Positions 8,808 through 20,609 of a stretch of DNA of 64,000 bases are shown here, in pieces (position 1 is the stretch's first letter; each line of letters starts with the position of its first letter). The DNA is from Clostridia bacterium (GTDB taxonomy: Bacteria; Bacillota; Clostridia; Christensenellales; CAG-917). The DNA is taken from positions 1 through 64,000 of the forward strand of contig JAFTSA010000010.1 of NCBI GenBank assembly GCA_017461985.1, written 5' to 3'. Below the pieces are notes generated by a model. The model did not search any database. It was not told where the DNA came from and saw nothing but the letters and a program-made list of their open reading frames with translations. Made by a program: the position numbers and the translations under genes.

Positions 8808-11023
8808 CTTTGATGCTTGCCACTGACTTCATCGTCAATGAGGTTGACAAGAAGGGAGTATCTTTTTGCAGTTTCATTGTTTTTGACCATACGTCCAACA
8901 GTGGCTTTGCTTCCTGCAATCACCACCAGTTTTTTGGCTCTTGTGACTGCTGTGTAGAGCAAGTTTCTTGACTGCAACATATAGTTGGCGTCAAGGGCTA
9001 TGACCACTGCATCAAACTCACTGCCCTGTGATTTGTGTATGGTGACGGCGTATGCAAGAGCAAGTTGCTCAGCGTCTGCATATTGATAAATCGCCACTTT
9101 ATCATCATCAAAACGCACGATAAACTGCATAATCTGCATATTGATGCTTTCAATGACTCCTATGTCGCCATTGTACACGCCCATGCCTCTTTCAACACGG
9201 AAGCCCACGGTTTGAGTCCATTCTTGTTGATAGTTGTTTTGCATTTGCATGACCTTGTCACCCTCACGGAAGACAAACTCTCCGCACCTAAATTCCTTCT
9301 TTTCCTTGCTGGCAGGATTCAGTGCGTTTTGCAAATATCTGTTGAGATTGTATATGCCTGCGGCCCCACGCTTCATAGGGCAAAGCACTTGGATTTCCTC
9401 AGGGCGTACGTTGAGATAATTAGGAAGACGCTTTGTGACAAGGTCAATGGTTGTCCTTGCAATTTCTTCTGCGCTCCCCTTTTCTTCAAAGAAGAAGTCA
9501 CGGCTTCTGTTGTCCATTGTGGGCATTTCACCGTTGTTGATTTTGTGGGCGTTGGGTATGATGTGGCTGTCCTCACTTTGACGATAAATCTGGGTGAGAT
9601 AACTGACGGGGAAACGTCCACAGCCTATGAGGTCACCAAGCACGTTGCCTGCGCCCACTGAGGCAAGTTGGTCCTTGTCGCCAACAAGCACAAGTCTTGC
9701 GCCGTTGTTGATGGCTTTGACAAGGGCGTTGAAGGCGTATTCATCAACCATACTCATTTCATCCACGATGACAACGTCAACAGGGAGACGAGTTTGGTCG
9801 TTGTAGGTGAAGCAACCTTGTCCGTCCTTGTAGTCAAGGTCAAGAAGACGGTGGATTGTCTTTGCTTCTTCTCCGGTGGCTTCACTAAGGCGTTTTGCCG
9901 CTCTGCCAGTAGGGGCGCAAAGTGCAACCCTTTGTCCAAGGTTTTTGAAGAGGTGCAATATGCACTTGACAATGGTGGTTTTGCCTGTGCCGGGGCCGCC
10001 TGTGACAATTTGCACGCCGTTTTCAACGGCCTCTCTCACTGCTTCAACTTGGTTGGGGTGCAGGGTGAAACCTGCCTCCTCTTCAAAGCGTTTGACTGCA
10101 TCTTTCACGTCAACACGGAAATCTGCTGTCCTTGCTTGCAAGGTGATGAGGCGGCGAGCAATGCTCTCCTCTGTGCGGAAGTTGGATTTCAGTGCTATTG
10201 CACTGTGCTCTCCTGTGTCATAGCGGACTATGTCACCAAAGAGCACCATATCTTCTACGTTGTCCTTTATGCGCTCATCGGGGTTGTCTGAGTCAAGGCG
10301 CAACAGGTCAAACACTGCGGTGAAAAGTTCGTTTTCAGGGAGATACGTGTGACCTCCTCTTGATGCGCCCTCTTTCAGCACGTGTATGACACCTGCAGAA
10401 ATACGATAGTCGCTGTCCTTTGCAATACCCAACTCCCCTGCAATTCTATCCGCTGTTGCAAAACCAACGCCGTCAATGTCATCAACAAGCATATAGGGGT
10501 TTTTGCGGACAAAGTCCTCGGTTTTGTCCTCGTAGACGCGATAGATTTTGAGAGCCAAGTTTATGCTGATGCCCAACTCTTGCAAAAACACGATTGAATC
10601 CTGCATGCGCATAATCTTGGTGTACTCCATGCCAAACTCTGTTGCACGGCGAAGGGAAATTCCTCTCACCTTGCTCAGCTCCATAGGGTACTTCATCATT
10701 TCAAGAGATTTGACGCCAAATCTGTCTACGATTGCCTCTGCGGTGACAGGGCCAAGGCCGTGAATGAGTCCACTGCCAAGGAAACGTTTTATCCCCTCAA
10801 CCTTTGAGGGGGCGGACAAATAAATCTTGTCCGCAAAGAACTGTCTGCCATAGACAGTCTTGGTCTGGAACTTGCCTTCAACGCGGATATTTTGTCCTTC
10901 GCTGACGGGCGGAAAAATGCCGACAACAGTAAAGATGCTGGTTTCCACCCTCATATCGAGGACAGTATAACCAGTGTCTTCACTTCTGAATATTACGGTT
11001 TTGACTTCGCCACGTAGTTCCAT
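8804..11023 (-). CDS. recD2: RecD2-type 5'-3' DNA helicase
   Basis: A 739-residue superfamily 1B helicase of the RecD2/YrrC family, involved in replication-fork and repair work without RecBC. The N-terminal OB-like and helix-hairpin-helix region (about residues 1-200, e.g. GLGPVTAEAIVDRFG near 90) precedes the motor: Walker A GGPGTGKT (342-349), VDEMSMVD, GDKDQLASVGAGNVL, and the C-terminal motif TIHKSQGSEFD. Full length for the family. It overlaps comFC by 4 nt and lies downstream of metK, from which a terminator separates it. Confidence 0.95.
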   Translation of the reverse strand: MELRGEVKTVIFRSEDTGYTVLDMRVETSIFTVVGIFPPVSEGQNIRVEGKFQTKTVYGRQFFADKIYLSAPSKVEGIKRFLGSGLIHGLGPVTAEAIVDRFGVKSLEMMKYPMELSKVRGISLRRATEFGMEYTKIMRMQDSIVFLQELGISINLALKIYRVYEDKTEDFVRKNPYMLVDDIDGVGFATADRIAGELGIAKDSDYRISAGVIHVLKEGASRGGHTYLPENELFTAVFDLLRLDSDNPDERIKDNVEDMVLFGDIVRYDTGEHSAIALKSNFRTEESIARRLITLQARTADFRVDVKDAVKRFEEEAGFTLHPNQVEAVREAVENGVQIVTGGPGTGKTTIVKCILHLFKNLGQRVALCAPTGRAAKRLSEATGEEAKTIHRLLDLDYKDGQGCFTYNDQTRLPVDVVIVDEMSMVDEYAFNALVKAINNGARLVLVGDKDQLASVGAGNVLGDLIGCGRFPVSYLTQIYRQSEDSHIIPNAHKINNGEMPTMDNRSRDFFFEEKGSAEEIARTTIDLVTKRLPNYLNVRPEEIQVLCPMKRGAAGIYNLNRYLQNALNPASKEKKEFRCGEFVFREGDKVMQMQNNYQQEWTQTVGFRVERGMGVYNGDIGVIESINMQIMQFIVRFDDDKVAIYQYADAEQLALAYAVTIHKSQGSEFDAVVIALDANYMLQSRNLLYTAVTRAKKLVVIAGSKATVGRMVKNNETAKRYSLLVNLIDDEVSGKHQR

Positions 11024-11094
11024 ATTCGCCTTTTTGGTGTAGTTTTGTTTGTTGTATTTTTGGCTTTATGTTGCCAAAATCAAGGGTTTTGTAT

Positions 11095-11122
11095 ATGAAA
11101 AAACAAGGTTAAACCCTTGTTT
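11095..11122 (-). terminator. Terminator after metK
   Basis: On the minus strand the stem AACAAGG (11121-11115) pairs with CCTTGTT (11108-11102) and is followed by T residues. It lies 13 bp after the metK stop, so rpoB-rpoC-metK ends here and recD2-comFC probably has its own promoter. A second inverted repeat (11058-11079) follows. Confidence 0.7.
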
Positions 11123-11134
11123 TTGTCATTTGTG

Positions 11135-12313
11135 TCATATTCTTTGAAGTGCTGCTTTGATTTCTTCGACCTTGTCAAGTTTCTCCCAAGGGAACACTTC
11201 GCGTCCAAGATGACCGTAGTTTGCGCTTGCACGATAGATGGGTCTGTCAAGGCCCAACTTCTTGATGATTGCGCGAGGACGGAGGTCAAACACTTCATTG
11301 ATGATGTCCACGATTTTGTCGTCTGACACCACGCCAGTGCCGTAGCTGTCTGCATACACTGCAACGGGATGTGACATGCCGATGGCGTATGCCACTTGCA
11401 CTTCAACACGTCTTGCAACACCTGCTGCAACAAGGTTCTTGCAGATGTATCTTGTCATATACAAGCCACTTCTGTCCACCTTGCTGGGGTCTTTGCCACT
11501 GAGTGCGCCACCGCCGTGACGGCACATTCCGCCGTAGGTGTCGACGATGATTTTTCTGCCTGTGACACCGCTGTCGCCTGCAGGACCACCCACCACAAAT
11601 CTGCCTGTGGGATTGACGTAAATCTTTGTGTCATCGTCAAAATAGTGGGTGGGGATTGCCTTTTTGATGACCTTTTCAATGATGTCATTTTCAAGGACTG
11701 CCATATCCACGTCTTCTGCGTGTTGTGTTGACACAACGACTGTGTCCACTCTTTCGGGCACTCCGTCAATGTATTCAACGGTGACTTGTGCTTTTCCGTC
11801 GGGGCGGAGATAGTCGATTTCGCCGTTCTTTCTGGCCTCTGTAAGGCGGAAAGTAAGTGCGTGAGCAAGGACGATAGGCAGAGGCATAAGTTCCTCTGTT
11901 TCGTCTGAGGCGTAGCCAAACATCATGCCTTGGTCGCCTGCGCCTTGCATTTCAAATTCATCCTCTTCACTGCCGCTGTCTGTTGCGGTGTTGACACCCA
12001 TTGCGATGTCGGGAGATTGTTCGTCAAGAGAAGAAAGGACTGCACAAGTTTTGTAGTCGAAACCCAGTGAGCTGTCATCATAGCCGATATCCTTGATGAC
12101 ACCCCTCACGATTGAGGGGATGTCAGAATAATGGCTTGTGGTGACTTCACCGAATACCATGACCATGCCTGTTGTGGCACAGACTTCAATGGCGACTCTT
12201 GCAGAGGGATCCTCTGTGTAGATGTCGTCAAGGATGGCGTCTGCGATTTGGTCGCAAACCTTGTCAGGATGTCCTTCCGTCACACTTTCGGAAGTGAAAA
12301 ATCTTTTGTCCAT
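11135..12313 (-). CDS. metK: S-adenosylmethionine synthetase
   Basis: MetK (392 residues) makes S-adenosylmethionine from methionine and ATP in the cytosol. The family signatures GHPDK (14-18) and [12 protein letters not shown] are intact and the length is normal. It starts only 2 nt after the rpoC stop and there is no Shine-Dalgarno sequence before the ATG at 12313, so translation probably depends on ribosomes finishing rpoC. No SAM riboswitch is seen, fitting expression from the rpoB promoter. Coupling metK to RNA polymerase genes is unusual. Confidence 0.97.
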   Translation of the reverse strand: MDKRFFTSESVTEGHPDKVCDQIADAILDDIYTEDPSARVAIEVCATTGMVMVFGEVTTSHYSDIPSIVRGVIKDIGYDDSSLGFDYKTCAVLSSLDEQSPDIAMGVNTATDSGSEEDEFEMQGAGDQGMMFGYASDETEELMPLPIVLAHALTFRLTEARKNGEIDYLRPDGKAQVTVEYIDGVPERVDTVVVSTQHAEDVDMAVLENDIIEKVIKKAIPTHYFDDDTKIYVNPTGRFVVGGPAGDSGVTGRKIIVDTYGGMCRHGGGALSGKDPSKVDRSGLYMTRYICKNLVAAGVARRVEVQVAYAIGMSHPVAVYADSYGTGVVSDDKIVDIINEVFDLRPRAIIKKLGLDRPIYRASANYGHLGREVFPWEKLDKVEEIKAALQRI

Positions 12314-12315
12314 AA

Positions 12316-15300
12316 TTAAATAATGTCGTTGTCTGTTTCTGCGGGGACGGTTGTGATGTCCTTGTAGATCTTCATGCCAGTGCCTGCAGGGATAAGTTTG
12401 CCGATGATGACGTTTTCCTTAAGACCGATGAGGGGGTCAATCTTGTTCTTGATTGCAGCGTCTGCAAGAACTCTTGTGGTTTCTTGGAAGGATGCTGCTG
12501 ACAAGAAGGATTCAGTTGCAAGTGCTGCCTTTGTGATGCCGAGAAGTGTTCTCTTTGCGCTTGCAGGGACACCGCCGTTTTCAAGGGCCTTTTCGTTTTC
12601 TTCTTCGTATGTGAAGATGTCGACGAGGGTGCCGGGGAGCATATTGGTGTCACCTTGGTCTTCGATGCGGACCTTGCGGAGCATTTGACGGACGATGACT
12701 TCGATGTGCTTGTCGTTGATTTCAACACCACTGAGACGATAGGTTGCTTGAACTTCTTTTGCAAGATATTCTTGAACGCCGTTGACGCCCTTTGCTCGGA
12801 GCATTGCTTGAGGATCAATTGAACCGCTGGTGAGAGGATCACCTGCATCAATGATTTCGCCGTTTTCAACCTTGAGTTTTGCGCCGTAGGGGATGTCATA
12901 GACTCTTTCGTCGTCGCCTGTGACGGTGATCTTACGATTGTCGTCGCTGATGGTGACTGCGCCCTTGTTTTCGGTGATGATTGCTTGTCCCTTAGGTTTG
13001 CGTGCTTCGAATAGTTCTTCAACACGAGGCAAACCTTGAGTGATGTCGTCGCCTGTTGCAACACCGCCGGTGTGGAAGGTTCTCATTGTGAGCTGTGTAC
13101 CAGGTTCACCGATTGATTGTGCTGCGATGATACCAACTGCTTCACCAAGCTTAACGGGGTTGCCACTTGCCATATTCTTGCCGTAGCACTTTGCGCACAC
13201 GCCGTTCTTTGTCTTACAGGTGAGGACTGAGCGGATATGGACTGTGGGCAGTTTGTGGAGATTTGAGCCGTCGCTTTCCCACTTCTTGGTGAGAGCCTTG
13301 TCGATGGCCTTTGCTTGGTCGGTTGAGATCATGGTGTCTGCTTCGCAGAGGACTTCGCCGGTGAAAGGATCAACGATGTCTTCCATTGCGTATCTGCCTG
13401 CGATTCTGTCTGCCAGAGTTTCGATGACAGTCTTACCGTCCATGATAGGAGTGACTCTTGAGCCCTTTGTGTCACCACAGTCTTGTTCGCGGACGATAAC
13501 TGCGTGTGAGACGTCGACGAGACGACGGGTAAGATAACCTGAGTCAGCGGTCTTAAGTGCTGTATCTGCAAGACCTTTACGGCCACCGTGTGATGAAATG
13601 AAGTATTCCAAAACTGAAAGGCCTTCACGGAAGTTTGCACGGACAGGGAGTTCGATGGTTTCGCCCTTAGGGTTGGCCATCAAGCCACGCATACCAGCAA
13701 GCTGACGGATCTGTGACATATTACCACGAGCACCAGAGTTTGCCATCATCCAAATGGGGTTGAAATCGTCAAGACCGTCAACCAGGTGTTCTGTGACTGC
13801 GTCTGTTGCTTCTTTCCAAATTTTGATGACTGTTTGATAACGTTCTTCGTCGGTGACGATACCACGGGCGAAATTACGTTCAATATTGATGACTTTCTTT
13901 TCTGCCTCTTCAATAACTTGTTTCTTATTCGCGGGCACGTGCATATCAAAGACACTTGTTGTCACTGCGCCAAGAGTTGAATACTTGTAGCCCAGTGCCT
14001 TGATAAGGTCGAGGGTGTTTGCAGTTTCGGTTGCACCGTGATATTTGAAGCAGTTGTCAACGATGAGTGAAAGTTGTTTCTTGCCGATTGCGATTGCCTT
14101 TTCGCCAAGGACCTTTTGGATTGCCTTGCGGAGCAAAGTCTTTTCGCGGACTTCTTCACCATTGACGTCAACACCCTTTGCCACTGCGTCCTTGATGAGG
14201 TCAACGATCTTTTGTGCATCGCTGTCCTTGAGTTCAGGACGACGGACGATTGCTTTGATTTCTGCAAGGTCTGTTGTGCCGGCAAGTGCGTTGAGTTGTT
14301 TTTGGTCGATGAGGCAGTTGACGCCGAGGATGCCGTTCAGTTCAAGTTCGCCTGCAAGTGATTCGTCATCTCTGTTGATGAAGTGGAGGTCTTGAGGGAG
14401 GTTTGAGTTGAAGATGCAACGACCCACTGTGGTGTGGAGCAGCTTGGTTGCGGTTGTGCCGTCTGCCTTGACGTAAGGTGTGCGGATATAGACCAGTGAT
14501 TGTGCTGTGATTTCTCCGCATTGATATGCCATCATTGCTTCGTCAAATGAGCTGAAGATCTTGCCTTCGCCAAGACCGCCGGGGCGGACGATGGTGAGAT
14601 AGTAAGAACCAATGACCATATCTTGTGCAGGTGACACGATAGGTCTGCCGTCTGACAACTTCAAGATGTTGTTTGTACAAAGCATCAAGATTCTTGCTTC
14701 AACTTGTGCCTCAATTGAAAGAGGAACGTGGACTGCCATTTGGTCGCCGTCGAAGTCAGCGTTGAATGCTGTACATGCAAGGGGGTGGAGTTTGATTGCT
14801 CTGCCTTCAACAAGGACGGGCTCGAATGCTTGGATACCAAGACGGTGAAGCGTAGGAGCACGGTTGAGGAGAACGGGGTGATCTTTGATGATCTCTTCAA
14901 GGATATCCCAAACTTGGTGTTTGCCTGTGTCAACAAAGCGCTTTGCGCTCTTGATGTTGTGGCAGAGGTTTTGTTCAACAAGTTTCTTCATGATGAAGGG
15001 CTTGAAGAGTTCAAGTGCCATTTCCTTAGGAAGACCGCATTGATACAGTTTCAGTTCAGGACCGACAACGATAACTGAACGACCTGAATAGTCAACACGT
15101 TTGCCAAGGAGGTTTTGTCTAAAGCGACCTTGCTTACCACGGAGCATACCAGAGAGTGATTTGAGGTCTCTGTTGCCGGGGCCACTGACTGCCTTACCAC
15201 GACGGCCATTGTCGATGAGTGCGTCAACTGCTTCTTGGAGCATACGCTTTTCATTGCGGACGATGATGTCGGGTGCGCCGATTTCCTTCAACTTTTTGAG

Positions 15301-16116
15301 GCGGTTGTTGCGGTTGATGACTCTGCGATAGAGATCATTGAGGTCACTTGTTGCAAAACGGCCACCGTCAAGTTGAACCATAGGACGGAGATCGGGAGGA
15401 AGGACGGGAAGCACGTCGAGGATCATCCATTCAGGGCGGTTGCCACTGAGACGGAATGCTTCAACGATTTCAAGGCGCTTCACTGCGCGGAGACGCTTTT
15501 GTCCAACGCTGTTTTCAACGATTTCTTTGAGTTCCTTGCTGTCCTTGTCAAGGTCGATTTCCATAAGGAGTTCCTTGATGGCTTCTGCGCCCATACCGAC
15601 ACGGAGAGTCTTGAAGGTTTCGCTGTCATATTTTTCCATAAGTTCACGATACTCTCTGTCAGAAACAACTTGTTTCTTTGTGAGTTCTGTGACTTGACCT
15701 GCATCGAGGACGATGTGGTTGACAAAGTAAAGGACTTGTTCAAGATCCTTAGGGGAAATGTCAAGGAGGAGGCTGATGCGTGAAGGCACACCACGGAAAT
15801 ACCAGATGTGTGAAACGGGAGTTGCAAGTTCAATGTGTCCCATTCTTTCACGACGCACTTTGCTCTTTGTCACTTCAACGCCGCACTTTTCGCAGACGAC
15901 ACCCTTGTAGCGGATTCTCTTATAGCGACCGCAGTGGCATTCCCAGTCACGTGTAGGTCCAAAGATTTTTTCGCAGAAAAGGCCATCCTTTTCGGGTTTT
16001 TGTGTGCGGTAGTTTATGGTTTCGGGCTTTGTGACTTCACCGTGTGACCATTCTCTGATCTTTTCAGGTGAAGCAATGCCGATTTGGATTGAATCAAAAT
16101 TGCTCAGTTCGTACAT
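12316..16116 (-). CDS. rpoC: RNA polymerase beta' subunit
   Basis: The 1266-residue beta' subunit contains the catalytic [12 protein letters not shown] loop (three Mg-binding aspartates), an N-terminal zinc ribbon ([19 protein letters not shown], near residue 60) and a second zinc site ([13 protein letters not shown]). The trigger-loop and bridge-helix region ([19 protein letters not shown]) is intact. Start ATG at 16116 follows a GGAGG site 10 nt after rpoB. It is the middle gene of rpoB-rpoC-metK. Confidence 0.99.
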   Translation of the reverse strand: MYELSNFDSIQIGIASPEKIREWSHGEVTKPETINYRTQKPEKDGLFCEKIFGPTRDWECHCGRYKRIRYKGVVCEKCGVEVTKSKVRRERMGHIELATPVSHIWYFRGVPSRISLLLDISPKDLEQVLYFVNHIVLDAGQVTELTKKQVVSDREYRELMEKYDSETFKTLRVGMGAEAIKELLMEIDLDKDSKELKEIVENSVGQKRLRAVKRLEIVEAFRLSGNRPEWMILDVLPVLPPDLRPMVQLDGGRFATSDLNDLYRRVINRNNRLKKLKEIGAPDIIVRNEKRMLQEAVDALIDNGRRGKAVSGPGNRDLKSLSGMLRGKQGRFRQNLLGKRVDYSGRSVIVVGPELKLYQCGLPKEMALELFKPFIMKKLVEQNLCHNIKSAKRFVDTGKHQVWDILEEIIKDHPVLLNRAPTLHRLGIQAFEPVLVEGRAIKLHPLACTAFNADFDGDQMAVHVPLSIEAQVEARILMLCTNNILKLSDGRPIVSPAQDMVIGSYYLTIVRPGGLGEGKIFSSFDEAMMAYQCGEITAQSLVYIRTPYVKADGTTATKLLHTTVGRCIFNSNLPQDLHFINRDDESLAGELELNGILGVNCLIDQKQLNALAGTTDLAEIKAIVRRPELKDSDAQKIVDLIKDAVAKGVDVNGEEVREKTLLRKAIQKVLGEKAIAIGKKQLSLIVDNCFKYHGATETANTLDLIKALGYKYSTLGAVTTSVFDMHVPANKKQVIEEAEKKVINIERNFARGIVTDEERYQTVIKIWKEATDAVTEHLVDGLDDFNPIWMMANSGARGNMSQIRQLAGMRGLMANPKGETIELPVRANFREGLSVLEYFISSHGGRKGLADTALKTADSGYLTRRLVDVSHAVIVREQDCGDTKGSRVTPIMDGKTVIETLADRIAGRYAMEDIVDPFTGEVLCEADTMISTDQAKAIDKALTKKWESDGSNLHKLPTVHIRSVLTCKTKNGVCAKCYGKNMASGNPVKLGEAVGIIAAQSIGEPGTQLTMRTFHTGGVATGDDITQGLPRVEELFEARKPKGQAIITENKGAVTISDDNRKITVTGDDERVYDIPYGAKLKVENGEIIDAGDPLTSGSIDPQAMLRAKGVNGVQEYLAKEVQATYRLSGVEINDKHIEVIVRQMLRKVRIEDQGDTNMLPGTLVDIFTYEEENEKALENGGVPASAKRTLLGITKAALATESFLSAASFQETTRVLADAAIKNKIDPLIGLKENVIIGKLIPAGTGMKIYKDITTVPAETDNDII

Positions 16117-16126
16117 AATTTACCTC

Positions 16127-19100
16127 CTATTCCTCGTCGTTTCCGCCGCCAAGGCCGAAGATGTCGTTGACGTCCACAGTGCCCTTAGTGAGTGCGCTGA
16201 AAATGTCGTCGTCATCATCTTTTGCTGTGTCGAAGAGATTGTCAAATGCGGATCCTTCAGTCTTGAAGTTTTCGAAGATGTTGCCGCCTTCAAAGATGTC
16301 AACTTCTTTGAGCTCTTCATCCTTCTTGATGACAGAGGATTCGAAGTCCATATCTTCATCTGCTTCACGGAGTTTGATTTCATCGTGTTCGTCAGTGAGC
16401 ACCTTGACGTCAAGACCCAGTGATTGGAGTTCCTTGACGAGAACCTTAAATGATTCAGGGATGCCGGGCTCGGAGATGTTGTTGCCCTTGACGATTGATT
16501 CATATGTCTTGACACGACCGATGGTGTCGTCTGACTTGACTGTGAGGATTTCTTGGAGCATATTTGCTGCGCCGTATGCTTCCAGTGCCCAGACTTCCAT
16601 TTCACCGAAACGTTGTCCGCCGAATTGTGCCTTACCACCGAGAGGTTGTTGTGTGACCAAGCTGTAAGGACCGGTGCTTCTTGCGTGGATCTTGTCGTCA
16701 ACCAGGTGATGCAGTTTGAGGTAGTACATATAACCGACTGTCACGGGGTTTTCAAAAGGTTCACCAGTACGTCCGTCGAAGAGTTGGATCTTTCCGTCAA
16801 CCTTACCATTGCTGTTGACAAGACCGTTTTCGCTGAAGAGTTGTCTGATGTCTTGTTCATTTGCGCCGTCAAAGACGGGGGTGCTGATCTTGATGCCAAG
16901 CATATTTGCCACAAGACCGAGGTGGACTTCCAGCACTTGACCGATGTTCATACGTGAAGGCACGCCGAGGGGGTTAAGTACGATTTGGATGGGAGTGCCA
17001 TCTGCCATGAAAGGCATATCTTCTCTGGGGAGAACGCGGGAGATAACACCCTTGTTTCCGTGACGACCTGCCATCTTGTCACCCACGGAGATCTTTCTCT
17101 TTTGTGCGATGTACACGCGGACCAGCTTGTTGACGCCGGGGCTCAATTCATCACGATTCTTTCTTGTGAAGATCTTGACGTCCACAACGATACCGTCTTC
17201 GCCATTGGGCACGCGGAGTGATGTGTCACGGACTTCTCTGACCTTTTCGCCGAAGATTGCGCGGAGCAATCTTTCTTCGGGTGTGAGTTCTGTTTCGCCC
17301 TTGGGAGTGACCTTACCAACGAGGATGTCCCCTGCTCTGACTTCTGCGCCCACTCTGACGATACCATCTTCATCAAGGTTGCGGAGTGCGTCTTCGCTGA
17401 GGTTGGGGATGTCACGGGTGATGAGTTCTTCACCGAGTTTGGTGTCACGTGCTTCGATTTCGTGTTCTTCAATGTGGATTGAAGTGTAGAGGTCTTCTTT
17501 TACAAGGTCTTCACTGATGAGGACTGCGTCTTCATAGTTGTAGCCTTCCCAGTTCATAAATGCAACCAGCATATTTCTGCCGAGAGCAAGTTCACCTTGG
17601 TCGGTTGCAGGGCCGTCTGCGAGGACTGTGCCTTCACTGATAAGCACGCCGTTTTCATCGTACTTAGGTCCAACAACTTTGTCACCCTTCTTGACGATAG
17701 GATGTTGATTGATGCAGGTTGATTGGTTGCTTCTTTCAAACTTGGAAAGTGTGTAGGTTGTTTCGTTGCCGTCTGTTTCTTCAATGACGATCTTATCGCT
17801 GTCGACGTACTTGACAAAGCCGTCGTTCTTTGCAATCTTGAGGACGCCACTGTCGTATGCGATGCGGTGCTCAACGCCTGTTGCAATCATAGGTGCTTGA
17901 GGACGGAGGAGAGGCACTCCTTGACGTTGCATGTTTGAACCCATAAGTGCACGGTTGGTGTCATCGTTTTCAAGGAAGGGGATGAGGGCCGTTGCAATTG
18001 AAACAAGTTGCTTGGGGCTGACGTCCATGAAGTCAACTTCTGCCTTGGGATATGCGTTGATTTCGTCACGTCTACGGCAGTTGACACGGGCGTTTGCAAA
18101 GCATCCGTTTTCATCAAGAGGCTCGTTGGCTTGTGCCACGGTGTACTTATCTTCTTCATCTGCGGTCATATAGACGACTTCGTCAGTCACCTTGCCTGTT
18201 TCCTTGTCAACTCTGCGATAAGGTGTTTCGATGAAGCCATACTCATTGACTCTTGCGTATGCTGACAGTGATGAGATAAGACCGATGTTTTGTCCTTCAG
18301 GAGTTTCGATAGGACACAGACGACCATAGTGTGTATAGTGAACGTCACGGACGTCGAAGCTTGCGCGTTCTCTGTTCAAACCGCCGGGGCCGAGTGCGGA
18401 AAGCTTACGCTTGTGGGTGAGTTCTGCGATGGGGTTGGGTTGGTCCATAAATTGCGAGAGTTGTGATGAACCAAAGAATTCCCTCACTGCGCTGGTGACA
18501 GGACGGATATTTATGAGAGTTTGAGGAGTGATTTCTGCATTTTCTTGTGCGGAAGCCATTCTTTCTTTGATGACTCTTTCAAGACGGCTGATACCGATGC
18601 GGAATTGATTTTGGAGAAGTTCGCCAACTGCACGGACACGACGGTTGCCAAGGTGGTCGATGTCGTCGCAAGTGCCAAAGCCGTATCTAAGACCGAGGTT
18701 GTAGCTGACGGTTGACACGATGTCGTCGAGAGTAATGTGCTTGTAGACAAGCTTGTCAAGGTCTGCTTGGATTGCAAGGATAAGTTCCTTTTCATCGGTG
18801 ATTTCATCCATGAGGGCCTTGAGTTCAGGATAGTAGACCTTTTCAAGAACGCCGATTTCTCTGGGGTTGACGTTGACAAATGCGTCAAGGTCAACGGTGT
18901 TGTTGCCGATGCACTTGTAGGATCTTGCTGTGCCGTCTTCATCGGTGTATGCAAGATAGACCACGTTGATGCCGCTGTTTTGGATCTTGTTTGCGGTTTC
19001 AAGTGAAATCTTTTCGCCTTTTGCCACCAGGATTTCGCCGTCTTCGTTCACCACGTCTTCTGCTGCAACGTTGCCTGCAATACGAGTTGCAAGTGCAAGT

Positions 19101-19951
19101 TTCTTGTTGTACTTGTATCTGCCAACTCTGCCAAGTTCATATTTCTTGCCGTCATAGAACAGGTTGTTGATGAGGATGTTTGCACCTTCAGTGGTGGGGA
19201 CTTCGCCCGGACGCATACGCTTGAACAGGTCGATCTTGCCTTGTTCTTCGCTCTTGCATGCGGTGTCCTTGTTGCAGGTGATTGCGATCATTTCATCTCC
19301 GCCAAAGAGGTCGATGAGTTCTTGGTCTGTGCCGTAGCCCAGAGCACGCAACAAGGTTGTTGTGGTGATCTTACGGTTGCGGTCAACGTGGACCCATGAA
19401 ATGTCGTTGGAGTCTTGTTCAAATTCCAGCCATGCGCCACGGTTGGGGATGACTGTGGTTGCATAACGAGGCACGCCGTTTTTGTCTGCTGCTTGGTCGT
19501 TGTAGACGCCGGGGCTTCTGACAAGTTGGCTGACGATGACACGTTCTGCACCGTTGATGACAAATGAGCCTGCTTCTGTCATGAGAGGGAAATCACCCAT
19601 GAACACTTCTTGTTCCACAACTTCGCCAGTTTCGTTGTTGGTCAATCTCGCTTTGACACGGAGAGGAACTGCGTAAGTGGTGTCACGGTCCTTGCATTCC
19701 TTGACGGAATACTTAGGATTGCCGTTCAGGCTGTGGGAGAGAAATTCCAGTTTCAATCTGCCGGAGAAATCGTTGATGGGTGAATATTCTTTCAACACAT
19801 CTGCGATGCCTGCGTCAATGAAGTTTGCATAGGAACTTCTTTGCAACTCGATAAGGTACGGAATGGGGAGAATCTTTTCATCGTTGATACGTGAAAATGA
19901 GTTTCTTTCAGTTGTGCCGTACATTACTTTGTGAAATCTTTGTTGGGACAT
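16127..19951 (-). CDS. rpoB: RNA polymerase beta subunit
   Basis: The 1274-residue beta subunit is complete. The rifampicin-binding cluster reads [16 protein letters not shown] then [14 protein letters not shown]: the aspartate, histidine and serine most often mutated in resistant strains are all wild type, so rifampicin sensitivity is predicted. The C-terminus is long and acidic. Start ATG at 19951 has an AAGGAG site. rplJ and rplL, which normally precede rpoB, are absent; instead a private promoter and a ~180-nt leader drive rpoB-rpoC-metK. Confidence 0.99.
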   Translation of the reverse strand: MSQQRFHKVMYGTTERNSFSRINDEKILPIPYLIELQRSSYANFIDAGIADVLKEYSPINDFSGRLKLEFLSHSLNGNPKYSVKECKDRDTTYAVPLRVKARLTNNETGEVVEQEVFMGDFPLMTEAGSFVINGAERVIVSQLVRSPGVYNDQAADKNGVPRYATTVIPNRGAWLEFEQDSNDISWVHVDRNRKITTTTLLRALGYGTDQELIDLFGGDEMIAITCNKDTACKSEEQGKIDLFKRMRPGEVPTTEGANILINNLFYDGKKYELGRVGRYKYNKKLALATRIAGNVAAEDVVNEDGEILVAKGEKISLETANKIQNSGINVVYLAYTDEDGTARSYKCIGNNTVDLDAFVNVNPREIGVLEKVYYPELKALMDEITDEKELILAIQADLDKLVYKHITLDDIVSTVSYNLGLRYGFGTCDDIDHLGNRRVRAVGELLQNQFRIGISRLERVIKERMASAQENAEITPQTLINIRPVTSAVREFFGSSQLSQFMDQPNPIAELTHKRKLSALGPGGLNRERASFDVRDVHYTHYGRLCPIETPEGQNIGLISSLSAYARVNEYGFIETPYRRVDKETGKVTDEVVYMTADEEDKYTVAQANEPLDENGCFANARVNCRRRDEINAYPKAEVDFMDVSPKQLVSIATALIPFLENDDTNRALMGSNMQRQGVPLLRPQAPMIATGVEHRIAYDSGVLKIAKNDGFVKYVDSDKIVIEETDGNETTYTLSKFERSNQSTCINQHPIVKKGDKVVGPKYDENGVLISEGTVLADGPATDQGELALGRNMLVAFMNWEGYNYEDAVLISEDLVKEDLYTSIHIEEHEIEARDTKLGEELITRDIPNLSEDALRNLDEDGIVRVGAEVRAGDILVGKVTPKGETELTPEERLLRAIFGEKVREVRDTSLRVPNGEDGIVVDVKIFTRKNRDELSPGVNKLVRVYIAQKRKISVGDKMAGRHGNKGVISRVLPREDMPFMADGTPIQIVLNPLGVPSRMNIGQVLEVHLGLVANMLGIKISTPVFDGANEQDIRQLFSENGLVNSNGKVDGKIQLFDGRTGEPFENPVTVGYMYYLKLHHLVDDKIHARSTGPYSLVTQQPLGGKAQFGGQRFGEMEVWALEAYGAANMLQEILTVKSDDTIGRVKTYESIVKGNNISEPGIPESFKVLVKELQSLGLDVKVLTDEHDEIKLREADEDMDFESSVIKKDEELKEVDIFEGGNIFENFKTEGSAFDNLFDTAKDDDDDIFSALTKGTVDVNDIFGLGGGNDEE

Positions 19952-20077
19952 GCTTCACTCCTTGAAAAAAATTACCATTTGACTTCCCGAAAAAAAATTT
20001 TTTGAAAATGAGTTTTCTTCGGAAAGAGTTGTGTTTTTTGTTGCTGTGCGCTATACTGATTGTGTTATTTATAACCC

Positions 20078-20110
20078 CCTACCCCCAAAAATTGAGATTT
20101 CAGGGGCAGG
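20078..20110 (-). promoter_or_regulatory. Stem-loop in the rpoB leader
   Basis: In the minus-strand transcript CCTGCCCC pairs with GGGGUAGG (one G-U pair) around a 17-nt loop, roughly 20 nt after the predicted transcription start. No U run follows, so it is not an ordinary terminator. It could be an autoregulatory or pausing element; that is inference. Confidence 0.45.
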
Positions 20111-20136
20111 AAACCGCATAATCGGCGCATTTTCCT

Positions 20137-20165
20137 ATTTTAGCAGTAATTTTCAAGGTTGTCAA
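20137..20165 (-). promoter_or_regulatory. Sigma-A promoter of rpoB-rpoC-metK
   Basis: On the minus strand: perfect TTGACA (20165-20160), 17-nt spacer, TAAAAT (20142-20137). The predicted start near 20130 leaves a leader of about 180 nt before rpoB. A 6-bp inverted repeat (GCCTAT/ATAGGC, 20186-20200) lies about 20 bp upstream of the -35 box. Confidence 0.85.
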
Positions 20166-20275
20166 GTGCGCGCGTAAAGTATTTTGCCTATTTTATAGGC
20201 TAAAAATGGGCGCAAAAAACACCAGATTTTTCGGCAAAATGGGACAAAAAATTCTTTTCAAATGGAGAAAATAAT

Positions 20276-20518
20276 ATGAGAATCGACAAATTTTTGAAGG
20301 TTTCAAGAGTGATAAAACGTCGCTCAGTGGCGGCAGATGCCTGTGACGGCGGTCGTATTGAAATAAACGGAAAAGTGGCAAAACCCTCAAAAGACGTCAA
20401 AATCGGCGACGTCGTCACCGTGTCTTTTGGCAACAATACTCTCCGTTTTGAGGTGCTTGACGTCAACGAAAAACAAACAAAGCAATCGGCAGAAACAATG
20501 TATCGCGTCATAGAATGA
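20276..20518 (+). CDS. rqcP: S4-domain RNA-binding protein, RqcP/Hsp15-like
   Basis: An 80-residue protein that is almost only an S4 RNA-binding fold: MRIDKFLKVSRVIKRRSVA at the start and GRIEINGKVAKPSKDVKIGD in the core. This matches RqcP (YabO) of Firmicutes, which works with RqcH in C-terminal alanine tailing during ribosome quality control. An AATGGAGAA ribosome site precedes the ATG. It is transcribed away from rpoB and ends at a strong terminator. rqcH is not in the window, so the pathway role is from family knowledge. Confidence 0.88.
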   Translation: MRIDKFLKVSRVIKRRSVAADACDGGRIEINGKVAKPSKDVKIGDVVTVSFGNNTLRFEVLDVNEKQTKQSAETMYRVIE

Positions 20519-20568
20519 CCGCAGAAACCTTGTTTTTCCACCCACTTCCCCCAAAAATCCCAACAAAA

Positions 20569-20596
20569 AAAACCGCCAATCTAGGCGGTTTTTCTT
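20569..20596. terminator. Bidirectional terminator between rqcP and the facing membrane protein gene
   Basis: AAAACCGCC and GGCGGTTTT pair around AATCTA, with T runs on both strands. It serves rqcP (plus) and the converging gene 20610-21353 (minus). Confidence 0.85.
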
Positions 20597-20609
20597 TTGT
20601 CAAATCGTC

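Noticed and set aside
12314-12500. SAM riboswitch upstream of metK
   Set aside because: metK starts 2 nt after rpoC, leaving no room for one, and no such fold is seen after the rpoC stop.
15235-15783. 182-codon frame opposite rpoC, and similar long frames opposite rpoB and secA
   Set aside because: All lie wholly inside essential genes in another frame and lack family resemblance and ribosome sites.
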